From positions 1 through 17,427 of the forward strand of contig CAMLDK010000009.1 of assembly GCA_946478995.1 (NCBI GenBank): a stretch of DNA of 17,427 bases, written 5' to 3'. The notes under the pieces were generated by a model. It saw only the letters and a program-made list of their open reading frames with translations, was not told where the DNA came from and made no database searches. Each line of letters opens with the position of its first letter. Positions within the stretch are counted from its first letter, which is position 1. The position numbers and the translations under genes are program-made. This DNA comes from an uncultured Candidatus Saccharibacteria bacterium. GTDB taxonomy: Bacteria; Patescibacteria; Saccharimonadia; Saccharimonadales; 2-12-FULL-41-12. Shown here in pieces: positions 6,444-12,962 of this stretch.

Positions 6444-7400
6444 ATGTTTAAAAAATTAATATTAGCAGGCGTAACAGCTTTTGCGGTAGGCGCATTTTCT
6501 GTTGCTTTAAACAGTTCTACGAGCTATGCGGATGGAAGCGGTAGCCCAAATGACTGTAAGGGTACAAACGCAAACGTAACAGGCAGCATCGAAGGGACTT
6601 CTAGTTCCGTAAGCCACGATGTTGGTTCTGGCAAGGTGGTAAAAGGCGTATGTATCAAGAGTGGTGAAAATATGTTCAATGGCAATAAGCATTCAGGTGT
6701 TCTAGGCAATGGGACATATGAAAATGGTTGTTACAAGGTTGAAGGTGTGGGAACACAAGTAGTAACTGTCACTAGGCTTAAAGGCGGTTCAAGCTGCCAA
6801 GGCATTAGCCATATTGATGTGATAGAAGAGGACGTATCTGACTATTGTGATCCGACTAATCGCCCTCGTGGTAAATCTATCGGCCAGTGGGTACCAAAAG
6901 ATGTCCGTTGTGTTGAGCCTAACGTCAACGTTGTCTGCGGGACTCTTGAAGGCGCAGTTACTAATTTAACTCCATTCAACTATGGTATTTCATGGTCTGA
7001 AGGCAGTCCGGACTATAACTTCAACACCTCTCTTCCGGCATCATTTCCAGAAGATTACAACGGCGGCAGCGTAGAGGTGTTCTACTGGGTTGTTGGAGCT
7101 GAAGCTGACTATGTAACAGGGCGCAACATTCCCAACTTTTGGGAACAAAATGCCGCTTCAGTCACTGTTGATACCGATTGCGATGAAGACAACGGGAACG
7201 GCGGCACAACACCTACTCCCCTAACTCCAGCATTAACAAATGTTGAAGAAGAGGAAGCTGCTCAGGTGGAAGCTCCGGCAGGTGGTGTTAACGCAGGTAG
7301 TGGCGACGTAGCTACTATAGCTACAGCAGTCGTTACGCTTATCGGTTCTGCCGCAAGCCTTGCTTACGGCGTAGTTCGATTCACCAAATTCGGCGCTTAA
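6444..7400 (+). CDS. Cysteine-rich secreted surface protein with C-terminal membrane anchor, probable sortase substrate
   Basis: 318 residues. N-terminal signal peptide: KK, a hydrophobic core (residues 5-22) and a likely cleavage after SYA (29/30). The mature part has eight cysteines spread over two blocks (about 35-135 and 150-245), compatible with disulfide-stabilised extracellular domains. I do not recognise the fold. An acidic stretch (NVEEEEAAQVEA) leads to APAGGVNAGSGD, then a hydrophobic segment of about 20 residues and a short end with R and K (VVRFTKFGA). This is the layout of a cell-wall sorting signal, but no LPXTG is present. GGGAG (6429-6433) is the Shine-Dalgarno, 10 nt before the ATG. 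The class F sortase starts 35 nt after the stop, so the two are probably one operon. Confidence 0.85.
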   Translation: MFKKLILAGVTAFAVGAFSVALNSSTSYADGSGSPNDCKGTNANVTGSIEGTSSSVSHDVGSGKVVKGVCIKSGENMFNGNKHSGVLGNGTYENGCYKVEGVGTQVVTVTRLKGGSSCQGISHIDVIEEDVSDYCDPTNRPRGKSIGQWVPKDVRCVEPNVNVVCGTLEGAVTNLTPFNYGISWSEGSPDYNFNTSLPASFPEDYNGGSVEVFYWVVGAEADYVTGRNIPNFWEQNAASVTVDTDCDEDNGNGGTTPTPLTPALTNVEEEEAAQVEAPAGGVNAGSGDVATIATAVVTLIGSAASLAYGVVRFTKFGA

Positions 7401-7435
7401 AAAGAAATTTAATTTCAACAAGGGACGTTTTAAAG

Positions 7436-8383
7436 GTGGCTAAGAGCACGCAAAAGACAAAGACTAAAAGACAACCGGCTAAAAAAAGCCGGTTGTCTAC
7501 TTCTTTGCGCGCTAAAAAGCCTTCTGTAAAGAAAGCAGCCCCAGCAAAGACAAGGGTAAAAAAACCGGTTAAAAAGACAGCGGTCAAAAAGAAAACCGTA
7601 GCTGCCGTAAAGGTCCGCCGCAGTAAGACCAAAAAATTGAATATTCGAGTAACCCGTAGACTCAGCATCGTACTTACATTCAAGGTTTCTAAAAATAAAG
7701 CGCTTAACAGAAAATCCAAAAAAACTAAGAAAGGCGTCAAAAGAGACTTATCATTTGAAAAGAATTTGGTTCTCTCGATCGTTTTAGTAGGGGCAGGCGT
7801 ATTTGGGAGCGTCTATGCCGCCGCCATGATATTCGGCTCAGGATTCGGAAATGATTCAAATGTAGCTAATGCCCAGATACCATTTGTTCTATCGCCCGTC
7901 AAAGACGACAATAAATTCTTAGAAGAATCAGTTCCTACTCATTTGCGTATCAAGTCTGTCGGTATAGATACCAATGTAATTACAGCAGGAAAAAATCCTG
8001 ACGGCACGCTGGAGGTTCCAGAAGATTACGATATAGCCGGCTGGTATAAATACGGACCGACTCCGGGCGAAAAAGGCCCGGCGGTAATAGCCGGACATGT
8101 TAATAGAGACCACGGTCCGGGCGTCTTCGGCGCTTTATATCTAGTCAAAAAAGGCCAGGTTATAGAAGTGAAAAGGGAAGACGGAAAAGTAGCTTTATTT
8201 AAAGTAGACGATATTAAGCAATTTCCGCAGAATGCAGAATTTCCGACCCAAACAGTTTATGGCAATATCGACCATGCCGGATTGCGTTTAATTACCTGCG
8301 CCGGCGACTTTAATTACCTAACCCGTCACTACAATGAGAATACGGTAATATTCGCATCTTACTGGAAGCTCAAGAAAAAATAG
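7436..8383 (+). CDS. Class F sortase with long lysine-rich cytoplasmic N-terminus
   Basis: 315 residues from GTG 7436, with AGGGA about 10 nt upstream. Residues 1-107 are extremely Lys/Arg/Ala-rich and histone H1-like in composition. A single membrane segment follows (109-134), then a linker, then the sortase domain (about 168-310). The domain reads DGTLEVPEDYDIAGWY, GPTPGEKGPAVIAGHV with H221, LRLITCAGDF with catalytic C288, and R297 in LTRHYNENTVIFA. These place it in class F, common in actinobacteria and Saccharibacteria. It would cleave sorting signals and attach proteins to the envelope, with the upstream gene as the obvious substrate. The basic N-terminal extension is unusual and may bind nucleic acid or acidic membrane lipids. 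A 12-bp perfect inverted repeat lies in its first codons. Confidence 0.93.
   Translation: MAKSTQKTKTKRQPAKKSRLSTSLRAKKPSVKKAAPAKTRVKKPVKKTAVKKKTVAAVKVRRSKTKKLNIRVTRRLSIVLTFKVSKNKALNRKSKKTKKGVKRDLSFEKNLVLSIVLVGAGVFGSVYAAAMIFGSGFGNDSNVANAQIPFVLSPVKDDNKFLEESVPTHLRIKSVGIDTNVITAGKNPDGTLEVPEDYDIAGWYKYGPTPGEKGPAVIAGHVNRDHGPGVFGALYLVKKGQVIEVKREDGKVALFKVDDIKQFPQNAEFPTQTVYGNIDHAGLRLITCAGDFNYLTRHYNENTVIFASYWKLKKK
7469..7498. repeat. Perfect 12-bp inverted repeat with A6 loop inside the sortase N-terminus
   Basis: Arms AGACAACCGGCT (7469-7480) and its exact complement (7487-7498), separated by six A. On the minus strand the hairpin is followed at once by TTTTAG and further T-rich sequence, so it could end antisense transcription. 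On the plus strand it lies 33 nt into the sortase coding region and could affect mRNA processing or the expression ratio of the substrate-sortase pair. Confidence 0.85.
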
Positions 8384-8395
8384 CTATACGATAAA

Positions 8396-9409
8396 TTAGA
8401 ACTGTGGTTTTCGGTTTTCTGTAAGGGCTGAAATCCAGGTATCGCCGCGGTTAAGCGGTACTTCGTTGCCTGTTTCATCAACGAACTTGATCCTTTCCTG
8501 GTCGCCGGGTTTTTCCCAGCGTATCTTCTTGAATGTCCCGTCTTTGAACAGCCAAGCTTCGCCGCTGCCCGCGGTCTTGATACTGTCGCTATTAGTACCT
8601 TTTACTTTTATTACAACCAGGTTTTTGACGGAGATGGGCTTGCCTGTCGCTGCATCGATATGCGGCGTGCCGGCCAGATATCTCTTATATGAATTGTTAT
8701 CTTTGTCGTAACGGAACTCGGCGGCGAATGATGGGCTCGAAAAATCAAGCGAGATGTTTGTGGCATCCGGTGTCTGCGCAGGCGCATCGTCGCTTCTTGG
8801 TATGTCGCTGAAATTTCCTTTCTGATGCTTGAGTTCTGTCTGGAGGTCGCGCAGTGCTTCCATGCTGGCATATACGTTGTGTGGGGCGGGGCGTTCGCTG
8901 ATGCGCCGGTAAGGCTCAGTATACTGGAACTGCGTGAGGGATTTAACATTCAATCTGTCGACCATTTGAAGAGCTTTGAAACTGCCTCCGACATGGGCTA
9001 CGGACGCATCAAATCCATATAGCCATCCTACAAAATGCGGCCGGACGCTTCTGACAGGGCCGATCTCTTTTGGCATGTCATCCTGGTAAAGTGCTAAAAA
9101 TCTTGTAATTCCGCCTTCTGTTACGGCTTCAAAGACGATTCCGGCTGAATCCAGGCCGGTCTGAGGCCGGGCCGATTCTGAGTTTTCTATCATGACACCT
9201 AAGATCGGGCGGTTGGATAATTCTTCGGAAACTTCCTCTCCACTCAGCTGGGAGTAGAACTTTTGCGGCGCCGCCGGAGTTTGCGGCTCTTCTTTGCCCA
9301 GGCCGAATATCAGGGCGGCTATAAGTGCTAAAAGCGCGGCGGCTATAAAAATAACCAGGGCTTTTTTGCGGCGGCTAAGACGTTTGAATTTTTTAATCAA
9401 TCTCTTCAT
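8396..9409 (-). CDS. Membrane-anchored DUF3048 (YerB-like) protein
   Basis: 337 residues. A strongly basic N-terminus is followed by one membrane segment (about 17-37), then a short linker and a two-part extracellular domain. The DUF3048 signature is clear: RPILGVMIENSESARPQTGLDSAGIVFEAVTEGGITRFLALYQ (split here only by family alignment), then IGPVRSVRPHFVGWLYGFDASVAHVGGS. A C-terminal DUF3048_C-like part (about 225-330) ends in VPLNRGDTWIS. The Bacillus homologue YerB is a lipoprotein of unclear function. Here a membrane anchor replaces the lipobox. A TATAAT lies 7 nt before the ATG, with no Shine-Dalgarno. It converges on the sortase, 12 bp apart. Confidence 0.9.
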   Translation of the reverse strand: MKRLIKKFKRLSRRKKALVIFIAAALLALIAALIFGLGKEEPQTPAAPQKFYSQLSGEEVSEELSNRPILGVMIENSESARPQTGLDSAGIVFEAVTEGGITRFLALYQDDMPKEIGPVRSVRPHFVGWLYGFDASVAHVGGSFKALQMVDRLNVKSLTQFQYTEPYRRISERPAPHNVYASMEALRDLQTELKHQKGNFSDIPRSDDAPAQTPDATNISLDFSSPSFAAEFRYDKDNNSYKRYLAGTPHIDAATGKPISVKNLVVIKVKGTNSDSIKTAGSGEAWLFKDGTFKKIRWEKPGDQERIKFVDETGNEVPLNRGDTWISALTENRKPQF

Positions 9410-9416
9410 TCATAGA

Positions 9417-9422
9417 ATTATA
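9417..9422 (-). promoter_or_regulatory. -10 box of the DUF3048 gene
   Basis: Perfect TATAAT on the minus strand (9422-9417), 7 nt before the ATG at 9409. No good -35 at normal spacing. Predicted leaderless message. Confidence 0.55.
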
Positions 9423-9444
9423 GCGATATTTTCGTGAATTAATA

Positions 9445-9453
9445 TTGTCACAA
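9445..9453. promoter_or_regulatory. Candidate operator between divergent promoters
   Basis: TTGTCACAA is a perfect odd palindrome lying roughly midway between two divergent TATAAT boxes (9417-9422 minus, 9472-9477 plus). Its plus-strand half TTGTCA resembles a -35 but sits 21 nt from the -10, longer than usual. It may be a regulator site or a shared weak -35 region. Confidence 0.3.
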
Positions 9454-9471
9454 AAACAATTGGATATAGTT

Positions 9472-9477
9472 TATAAT
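9472..9477 (+). promoter_or_regulatory. -10 box of the second ABC exporter operon
   Basis: Perfect TATAAT ending 7 nt before the ATG at 9485. Leaderless arrangement with the same 7-nt spacing as the divergent DUF3048 gene. Confidence 0.6.
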
Positions 9478-9484
9478 CTATTGG

Positions 9485-10390
9485 ATGATAAAAGCCAAAA
9501 ATTTGTATAAAAAATACAAAAAGCAAACAGCGGTAAACAACATATCTTTTGATGTAGAAACAGGCAAAGTTACCGGATTCCTAGGTCCGAACGGAGCCGG
9601 CAAGTCTACGACCATGCGCCTTATGCTGGGCTTGGACAGAGGTTCAGGGCACACGACTTTTGACGGAAAAAGATTAGCCGAATACAGGCAGCCCTCTAAA
9701 ATTGCCGGTCTGCTTCTAGAAGCCAAAGCTTTTCATCCTACCAGGTCAGCTCGCAGTCACCTGAGGGTTTTAGCCGACGCCGGAGGCATCTCCGGTTCGA
9801 GGGTGGATGAAGTTCTGGATATGGTCGGGTTGAAGGACGTAGCTAAGAAAAAGCCGGGCAAGTTCTCTTTGGGGATGAGCCAGAGGCTTGGTATAGCCGG
9901 CGCCATCTTAGGTAATCCTAAGTACCTGATCCTGGATGAACCGGCCAACGGGCTTGATCCGGAAGGGATCCACTGGCTTCGTCAATTCCTTAAAGACTAC
10001 GCTGACAGAGGCAGCGCCGTGTTCGTATCCAGCCATCTTCTGAGCGAGATATCTTTGATGGCCGACAATCTGGTGGTGATCGGCAAAGGCAAGCTGATCG
10101 TCAGCGGTACGGTAGATGATATTGTCAATAATTCCAAAGACTCAGGCGTATTTGTGCGCACTACCAATCCGGCTCAACTCGAAAAAGCATTAAAGGCTAA
10201 GAAACTAGAAGTCAGCAAACTGGACGGCGGATTAAATGTAAAGGGAGCCAAGACTGATCAAATCGGCAAACTGGCATTTGAAGCCGGCCTGCCGGTTTTG
10301 GAGCTGGCTAACCGCACGGTATCACTGGAAGAGGCCTTCTTGGAGATTACCGCCGAGAGTCAGGAATATAAGACCGGAGGTAGTAAATAA
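9485..10390 (+). CDS. ABC exporter ATP-binding protein (BcrA-like)
   Basis: 301 residues. Walker A GPNGAGKST (34-42), a Q-loop-equivalent region LLLEAKAFHP with glutamate as in BcrA-type ATPases, signature FSLGMSQRLGIA (127-138), Walker B YLILDEPANGLDPEG (147-161), and switch H184 in FVSSHLLSE. A C-terminal accessory region of about 80 residues follows. Such ATPases drive ABC-2 permeases that export bacitracin-like or lantibiotic peptides, or lipids; specificity here is unknown. The stop overlaps the permease start as TAATG, indicating a coupled two-gene operon. Different subtype from the DrrA-like ATPase at 4159-5148, so the two exporters are not recent duplicates. Confidence 0.94.
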   Translation: MIKAKNLYKKYKKQTAVNNISFDVETGKVTGFLGPNGAGKSTTMRLMLGLDRGSGHTTFDGKRLAEYRQPSKIAGLLLEAKAFHPTRSARSHLRVLADAGGISGSRVDEVLDMVGLKDVAKKKPGKFSLGMSQRLGIAGAILGNPKYLILDEPANGLDPEGIHWLRQFLKDYADRGSAVFVSSHLLSEISLMADNLVVIGKGKLIVSGTVDDIVNNSKDSGVFVRTTNPAQLEKALKAKKLEVSKLDGGLNVKGAKTDQIGKLAFEAGLPVLELANRTVSLEEAFLEITAESQEYKTGGSK

Positions 10391-11166
10391 TGTTGGCTTC
10401 ACTCAAATCCGAACTACGCAAATTGCTAAGTGTCCGCATGACATACATAGTTACGCTAATAGGGCTTTTGATAACCGGCGGCCTGATGAGTTTTTATGGT
10501 TTAGGCTGGAATGAATCCGTCCAAGGCGCTGGAAATCCGCAGTTCATGGAGGGCGTAATACTTAACAATGCTAACTTCATGGCGATTTTCATCGCAGTCG
10601 TGGCGCTTTTGATGATAACTCACGAATACCGCTACAACACGATTACATATACCCTGACCAGTTCTAACAGCCGCACCAAGTCGTTCTTAGCCAAACTAAT
10701 CATCATAGCCGTGTTCGCTTTGGTTGTTACGGCTCTGGCTTCTATCGTAGGGCCGCTTTTAGCACTTCTGGCTATACATATAAAAGGAGTTGAGCTGTCG
10801 CCGCAGACCATTCCATATCTCGATGTTCTCTGGCGCTGCTTGTTCTTCGGGTTCGGTATGGCAAGTGCAGCTGCAATTATCGCGTTTATCATACGAAACC
10901 AGGTCGGCGCTATTATGACTTTTTTCATTGCTATCAATACAGTCGAAGGCTTGCTGGGCATACTTCTCAAAGAAAACACCAGGTATCTGCCGTTCACATC
11001 CATACAGCACGTCGTTAATGTGACACTGAGCGACGGGTCAACCCCGGAAGGCATAGCCGGCCAAGGGTATTGGTCGCCTCCTCAGGCCGCGCTGTTATTT
11101 TCTATTTATCTGGTTATCGGCGGCGTGGTTGCCTGGCTTTTGTTCCTTAGACGCGACGCTAATTAA
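10390..11166 (+). CDS. ABC-2 family exporter permease
   Basis: 258 residues with about six membrane segments: MTYIVTLIGLLITGGLMSFYGL near the N-terminus, then NFMAIFIAVVALLMITHEYRYNTI, the ITHEYRYNTI motif being typical of ABC-2 permeases of the bacitracin/lantibiotic immunity type. An AFALVVTALASIVGPLLALLA-like segment follows, and the last membrane span ends in LFLRRDAN. GGAGGT (10377-10382) inside the ATPase gene is a strong Shine-Dalgarno. It is the membrane partner of the 9485 ATPase. Its 3' end overlaps the convergent minus-strand reading frame at 11159 by 8 bp. Confidence 0.9.
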   Translation: MLASLKSELRKLLSVRMTYIVTLIGLLITGGLMSFYGLGWNESVQGAGNPQFMEGVILNNANFMAIFIAVVALLMITHEYRYNTITYTLTSSNSRTKSFLAKLIIIAVFALVVTALASIVGPLLALLAIHIKGVELSPQTIPYLDVLWRCLFFGFGMASAAAIIAFIIRNQVGAIMTFFIAINTVEGLLGILLKENTRYLPFTSIQHVVNVTLSDGSTPEGIAGQGYWSPPQAALLFSIYLVIGGVVAWLLFLRRDAN

Positions 11167-11500
11167 TATCTATCAACTTTGATATCAAATAAGCTGGCAA
11201 GCCTAAACCGAAAGGATAGAGGATAAACAACCATAGATAATCCAGAATACCCGCATTCTTAGGGTTGTTAACGAAGTCGTACCAGGTACTGATATTCAAT
11301 TTTCCGGCCAGAAAGTTAAGCAAAAGAGCCATTGCTAAAATGCTGATTCCGGCAATAAATATAAAAATAATTTTAGAAGCCACAGGCTTATTATAGCCTA
11401 GTCTAGGAGGCCCATTTTCCGCCAATATTTCGGCGCGTCTCTTAGCCGCCGCTTCTTCGGAGATGACATCATAATGAACATCTTGGCCGCACGTAAGCAT
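11159..11500 (-). CDS. Small two-span membrane protein, or detached C-terminus of the upstream GGDEF protein
   Basis: Read from ATG 11500 it is 113 residues: a polar, charged N-terminus (SEEAAAKRRAEILAENG), a membrane span near 43-66, a short loop and a second span near 85-108. No Shine-Dalgarno precedes this ATG. The frame is open further upstream to 11545, where it overlaps the GGDEF gene by about 150 nt in the -1 frame. The upstream codons read QNQQPGSIEQARQT, a sensible continuation of the GGDEF domain. I think this is more likely the true C-terminus of the 11398-12123 gene, separated by a one-base indel, than an independent gene. No family recognised. Confidence 0.5.
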   Translation of the reverse strand: MLTCGQDVHYDVISEEAAAKRRAEILAENGPPRLGYNKPVASKIIFIFIAGISILAMALLLNFLAGKLNISTWYDFVNNPKNAGILDYLWLFILYPFGLGLPAYLISKLIDIN

Positions 11501-12123
11501 AGTCTGTCTCGCCTGCTCAATGGACCCAGGTTGTTGATTTTGTTTTCATACATTCTTTCATCGGCTGTACGCATAAGTTCGGACAAGTCATTCATCTCAT
11601 CCGATAAATTGGCATGGCCAACCGATAGAGCGACACCTCTTTCTTTTAGGTGGCCGTTCTGCGGCTCTTCGACATGCTCGCGGTAGCGCTTTTGGAACTC
11701 CTTGGATACGAAGTCAGTCTCTTCATCACCGCCGAATACCAGCATGGCAAATTCATCACCGCCGACACGGCCTGCTATGAAATCCGGCATTTCTTCGTCG
11801 TCCATCATATCGCGAAGTATTGTTTTGGCTCCTGTGATCAAGCTGTCTCCGACAGGATGCCCGAGCTCGTCGTTAACGGCTTTTAGCCCGTCTAGGTCTG
11901 CCATGGCTAGTCCTACCGGTCTGCCAGCGTATTTTTCTTCGGACACCTTTATTGAAGCTTCGCGGCGGAAAGCTCCATTCGCTAGTATTCCAAAAGCGTC
12001 CTTTTCTGCTTTCTCACGGGCGAAGTCTACGCCTTCATCAAACGCTAAAGCTTCGGTTTGTACCTCCGGAGTGTAGATAGGAATACCCTGGCCTAAAACG
12101 GGTGAGGGGGTTGATTTAACCAT
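11398..12123 (-). CDS. GGDEF-domain (diguanylate-cyclase-like) protein, probably frameshifted near its 3' end
   Basis: 241 residues as read. The GGDEF domain spans about 45-195: metal and GTP residues in MADLDGLKAVNDELGHPVGD (74-93), an intact GGDEF active site (121-125, AGRVGGDEFAML), and the terminal TADERMYENK. No RxxD inhibitory site is visible before the active site. The N-terminal 40 residues are short and carry no recognisable sensor. It should make cyclic di-GMP in the cytoplasm if active. After residue 195 the frame turns Arg-rich and family-unlike, whereas the -1 frame gives a plausible continuation with two membrane spans (see 11159-11500). A TATAAT is 6 nt before the ATG; the gene has no Shine-Dalgarno. 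Confidence 0.85.
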   Translation of the reverse strand: MVKSTPSPVLGQGIPIYTPEVQTEALAFDEGVDFAREKAEKDAFGILANGAFRREASIKVSEEKYAGRPVGLAMADLDGLKAVNDELGHPVGDSLITGAKTILRDMMDDEEMPDFIAGRVGGDEFAMLVFGGDEETDFVSKEFQKRYREHVEEPQNGHLKERGVALSVGHANLSDEMNDLSELMRTADERMYENKINNLGPLSRRDRLCLRAAKMFIMMSSPKKRRLRDAPKYWRKMGLLD

Positions 12124-12168
12124 ATCTATATTATAGCATAAAGACTATAAAATGTCCAGATATGGTTA
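12117..12168. repeat. 11-bp perfect inverted repeat framing the GGDEF promoter
   Basis: TAACCATATCT (12117-12127) and AGATATGGTTA (12158-12168), 30 bp apart. One arm covers the GGDEF start codon and the other abuts the -35 box. Symmetry around a promoter suggests an operator or a looping structure. No cognate regulator is identifiable in the window. Confidence 0.75.
12130..12158 (-). promoter_or_regulatory. Sigma70-type promoter of the GGDEF gene
   Basis: On the minus strand: TGGACA (12158-12153), exact 17-nt spacer, TATAAT (12135-12130), then 6 nt to the ATG at 12123. Transcription should start at the start codon itself or a base away. Confidence 0.75.
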
Positions 12169-12190
12169 TGCTTAGGAAGATATGATCTGA

Positions 12191-12763
12191 TTATTCTTTG
12201 TCGTTGCCGGAGCCCTTTAGGACTGATTCGATAAGGTCCCGCGGCAGCGCAGCGGCTGAAAGCAGAGCCTCTCTTACGGTATTGGCCGTATCCCCGCCCA
12301 CGGAAGTAGCAGCTGAGATGGCTCCACCTACGGCGGCCTTGGCTGCCTCTGAAGTATCAGCTCCGACTTCTCCGGCAGTTTTGATCGTACCTTGCACGGC
12401 CGAAACAGCAGCCCCGCCGACATCACCACCGGTTTCGGCAGCTGCCCGGACTACGCCTTCAGCGCCGCCTCTTGCGGCTTCTATAACATCGCCGCCGACT
12501 TGGCTGACACCTTTGATTATCCCGCTCATAGTATTAAAGGAAGTATCGGTTATCGATGCGCCTACTTGGCCGGCACCTTTGATCGCGCCGTCTGCCACAG
12601 AGGAAATCGCTTCTATAGTGCTTCCTCCTACCTCGCCTCCGGTTTGGATAACATTCACCACCTGGTCTTTGACCGCGCCTGTAACGGCATCCAAGATATC
12701 GTCTACACCCTGGACTGCCGCCACTACTGCGTCGGTAGTCTCGTTGATAATTCTTGCTAACAT
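12191..12763 (-). CDS. Protein of six tandem 22-residue Ala/Gly-rich helical repeats
   Basis: 190 residues, no recognised domain. From residue 44 to 175 the sequence falls into six consecutive 22-residue units starting at 44, 66, 88, 110, 132 and 154. Each begins with a variant of xVGGD (EVGGS, QVGAS, QVGGD, ETGGD, EVGAD, SVGGD), has Ala-rich positions in the middle, and ends in GxIxxA. A degenerate unit may precede. The pattern suggests long amphipathic helices comparable in spacing to apolipoprotein or LEA-type 11/22-mers, with glycine at fixed positions. No signal peptide or obvious membrane segment, so it probably lies in the cytoplasm and coats a membrane or polymer, which is inference. 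AGGAG ends about 6 nt before the ATG. Codons differ between units, so the repeats are old. Confidence 0.8.
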   Translation of the reverse strand: MLARIINETTDAVVAAVQGVDDILDAVTGAVKDQVVNVIQTGGEVGGSTIEAISSVADGAIKGAGQVGASITDTSFNTMSGIIKGVSQVGGDVIEAARGGAEGVVRAAAETGGDVGGAAVSAVQGTIKTAGEVGADTSEAAKAAVGGAISAATSVGGDTANTVREALLSAAALPRDLIESVLKGSGNDKE

Positions 12764-12858
12764 TACTGCTCCTTGTTTATGTTAATGCTTACCTTGATAC
12801 AATAGCATATAACAAGAGGGAATTATTAAAAGCATAAGCATAAAATATATTTGATTTA

Positions 12859-12886
12859 TTGTAAATATTACACTTTTATTTATAAC
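12859..12886 (+). promoter_or_regulatory. Possible promoter of the NGN-repeat surface protein
   Basis: TTGTAA (12859-12864), 16-nt spacer, TATAAC (12881-12886), in an AT-rich 199-bp intergenic region. It would give a leader of about 70 nt in which AAGGT (12912-12916) can pair with ACCTT (12928-12932). Unlike most first genes here, this one has a leader and a Shine-Dalgarno. Confidence 0.35.
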
Positions 12887-12962
12887 ATTTGAGGACTATA
12901 TTTCTATTTACAAGGTAAGGTTGGGGGACCTTTATATCAATATAACCAAGAGAGGTAATGTT

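Noticed and set aside
11538..11548. Programmed -1 ribosomal frameshift site in the GGDEF gene
   Set aside because: The A4-C-A4 context does not form an X-XXY-YYZ heptamer in the correct frame, and re-pairing of the tRNAs would be poor. An indel explains the split more simply.
12198..12785. Plus-strand 195-codon reading frame opposite the 22-residue repeat gene
   Set aside because: It is a shadow of the Ala/Gly-rich codons, giving Ser/Pro/Ala-rich sequence without a start signal. The minus-strand frame has a good Shine-Dalgarno and a clear repeat structure.
12921..12962. TTG start at 12921 giving a 14-residue longer NGN-repeat protein
   Set aside because: The ATG at 12963 has a well-placed AGAGG, and the extra residues fit no signal-anchor pattern.
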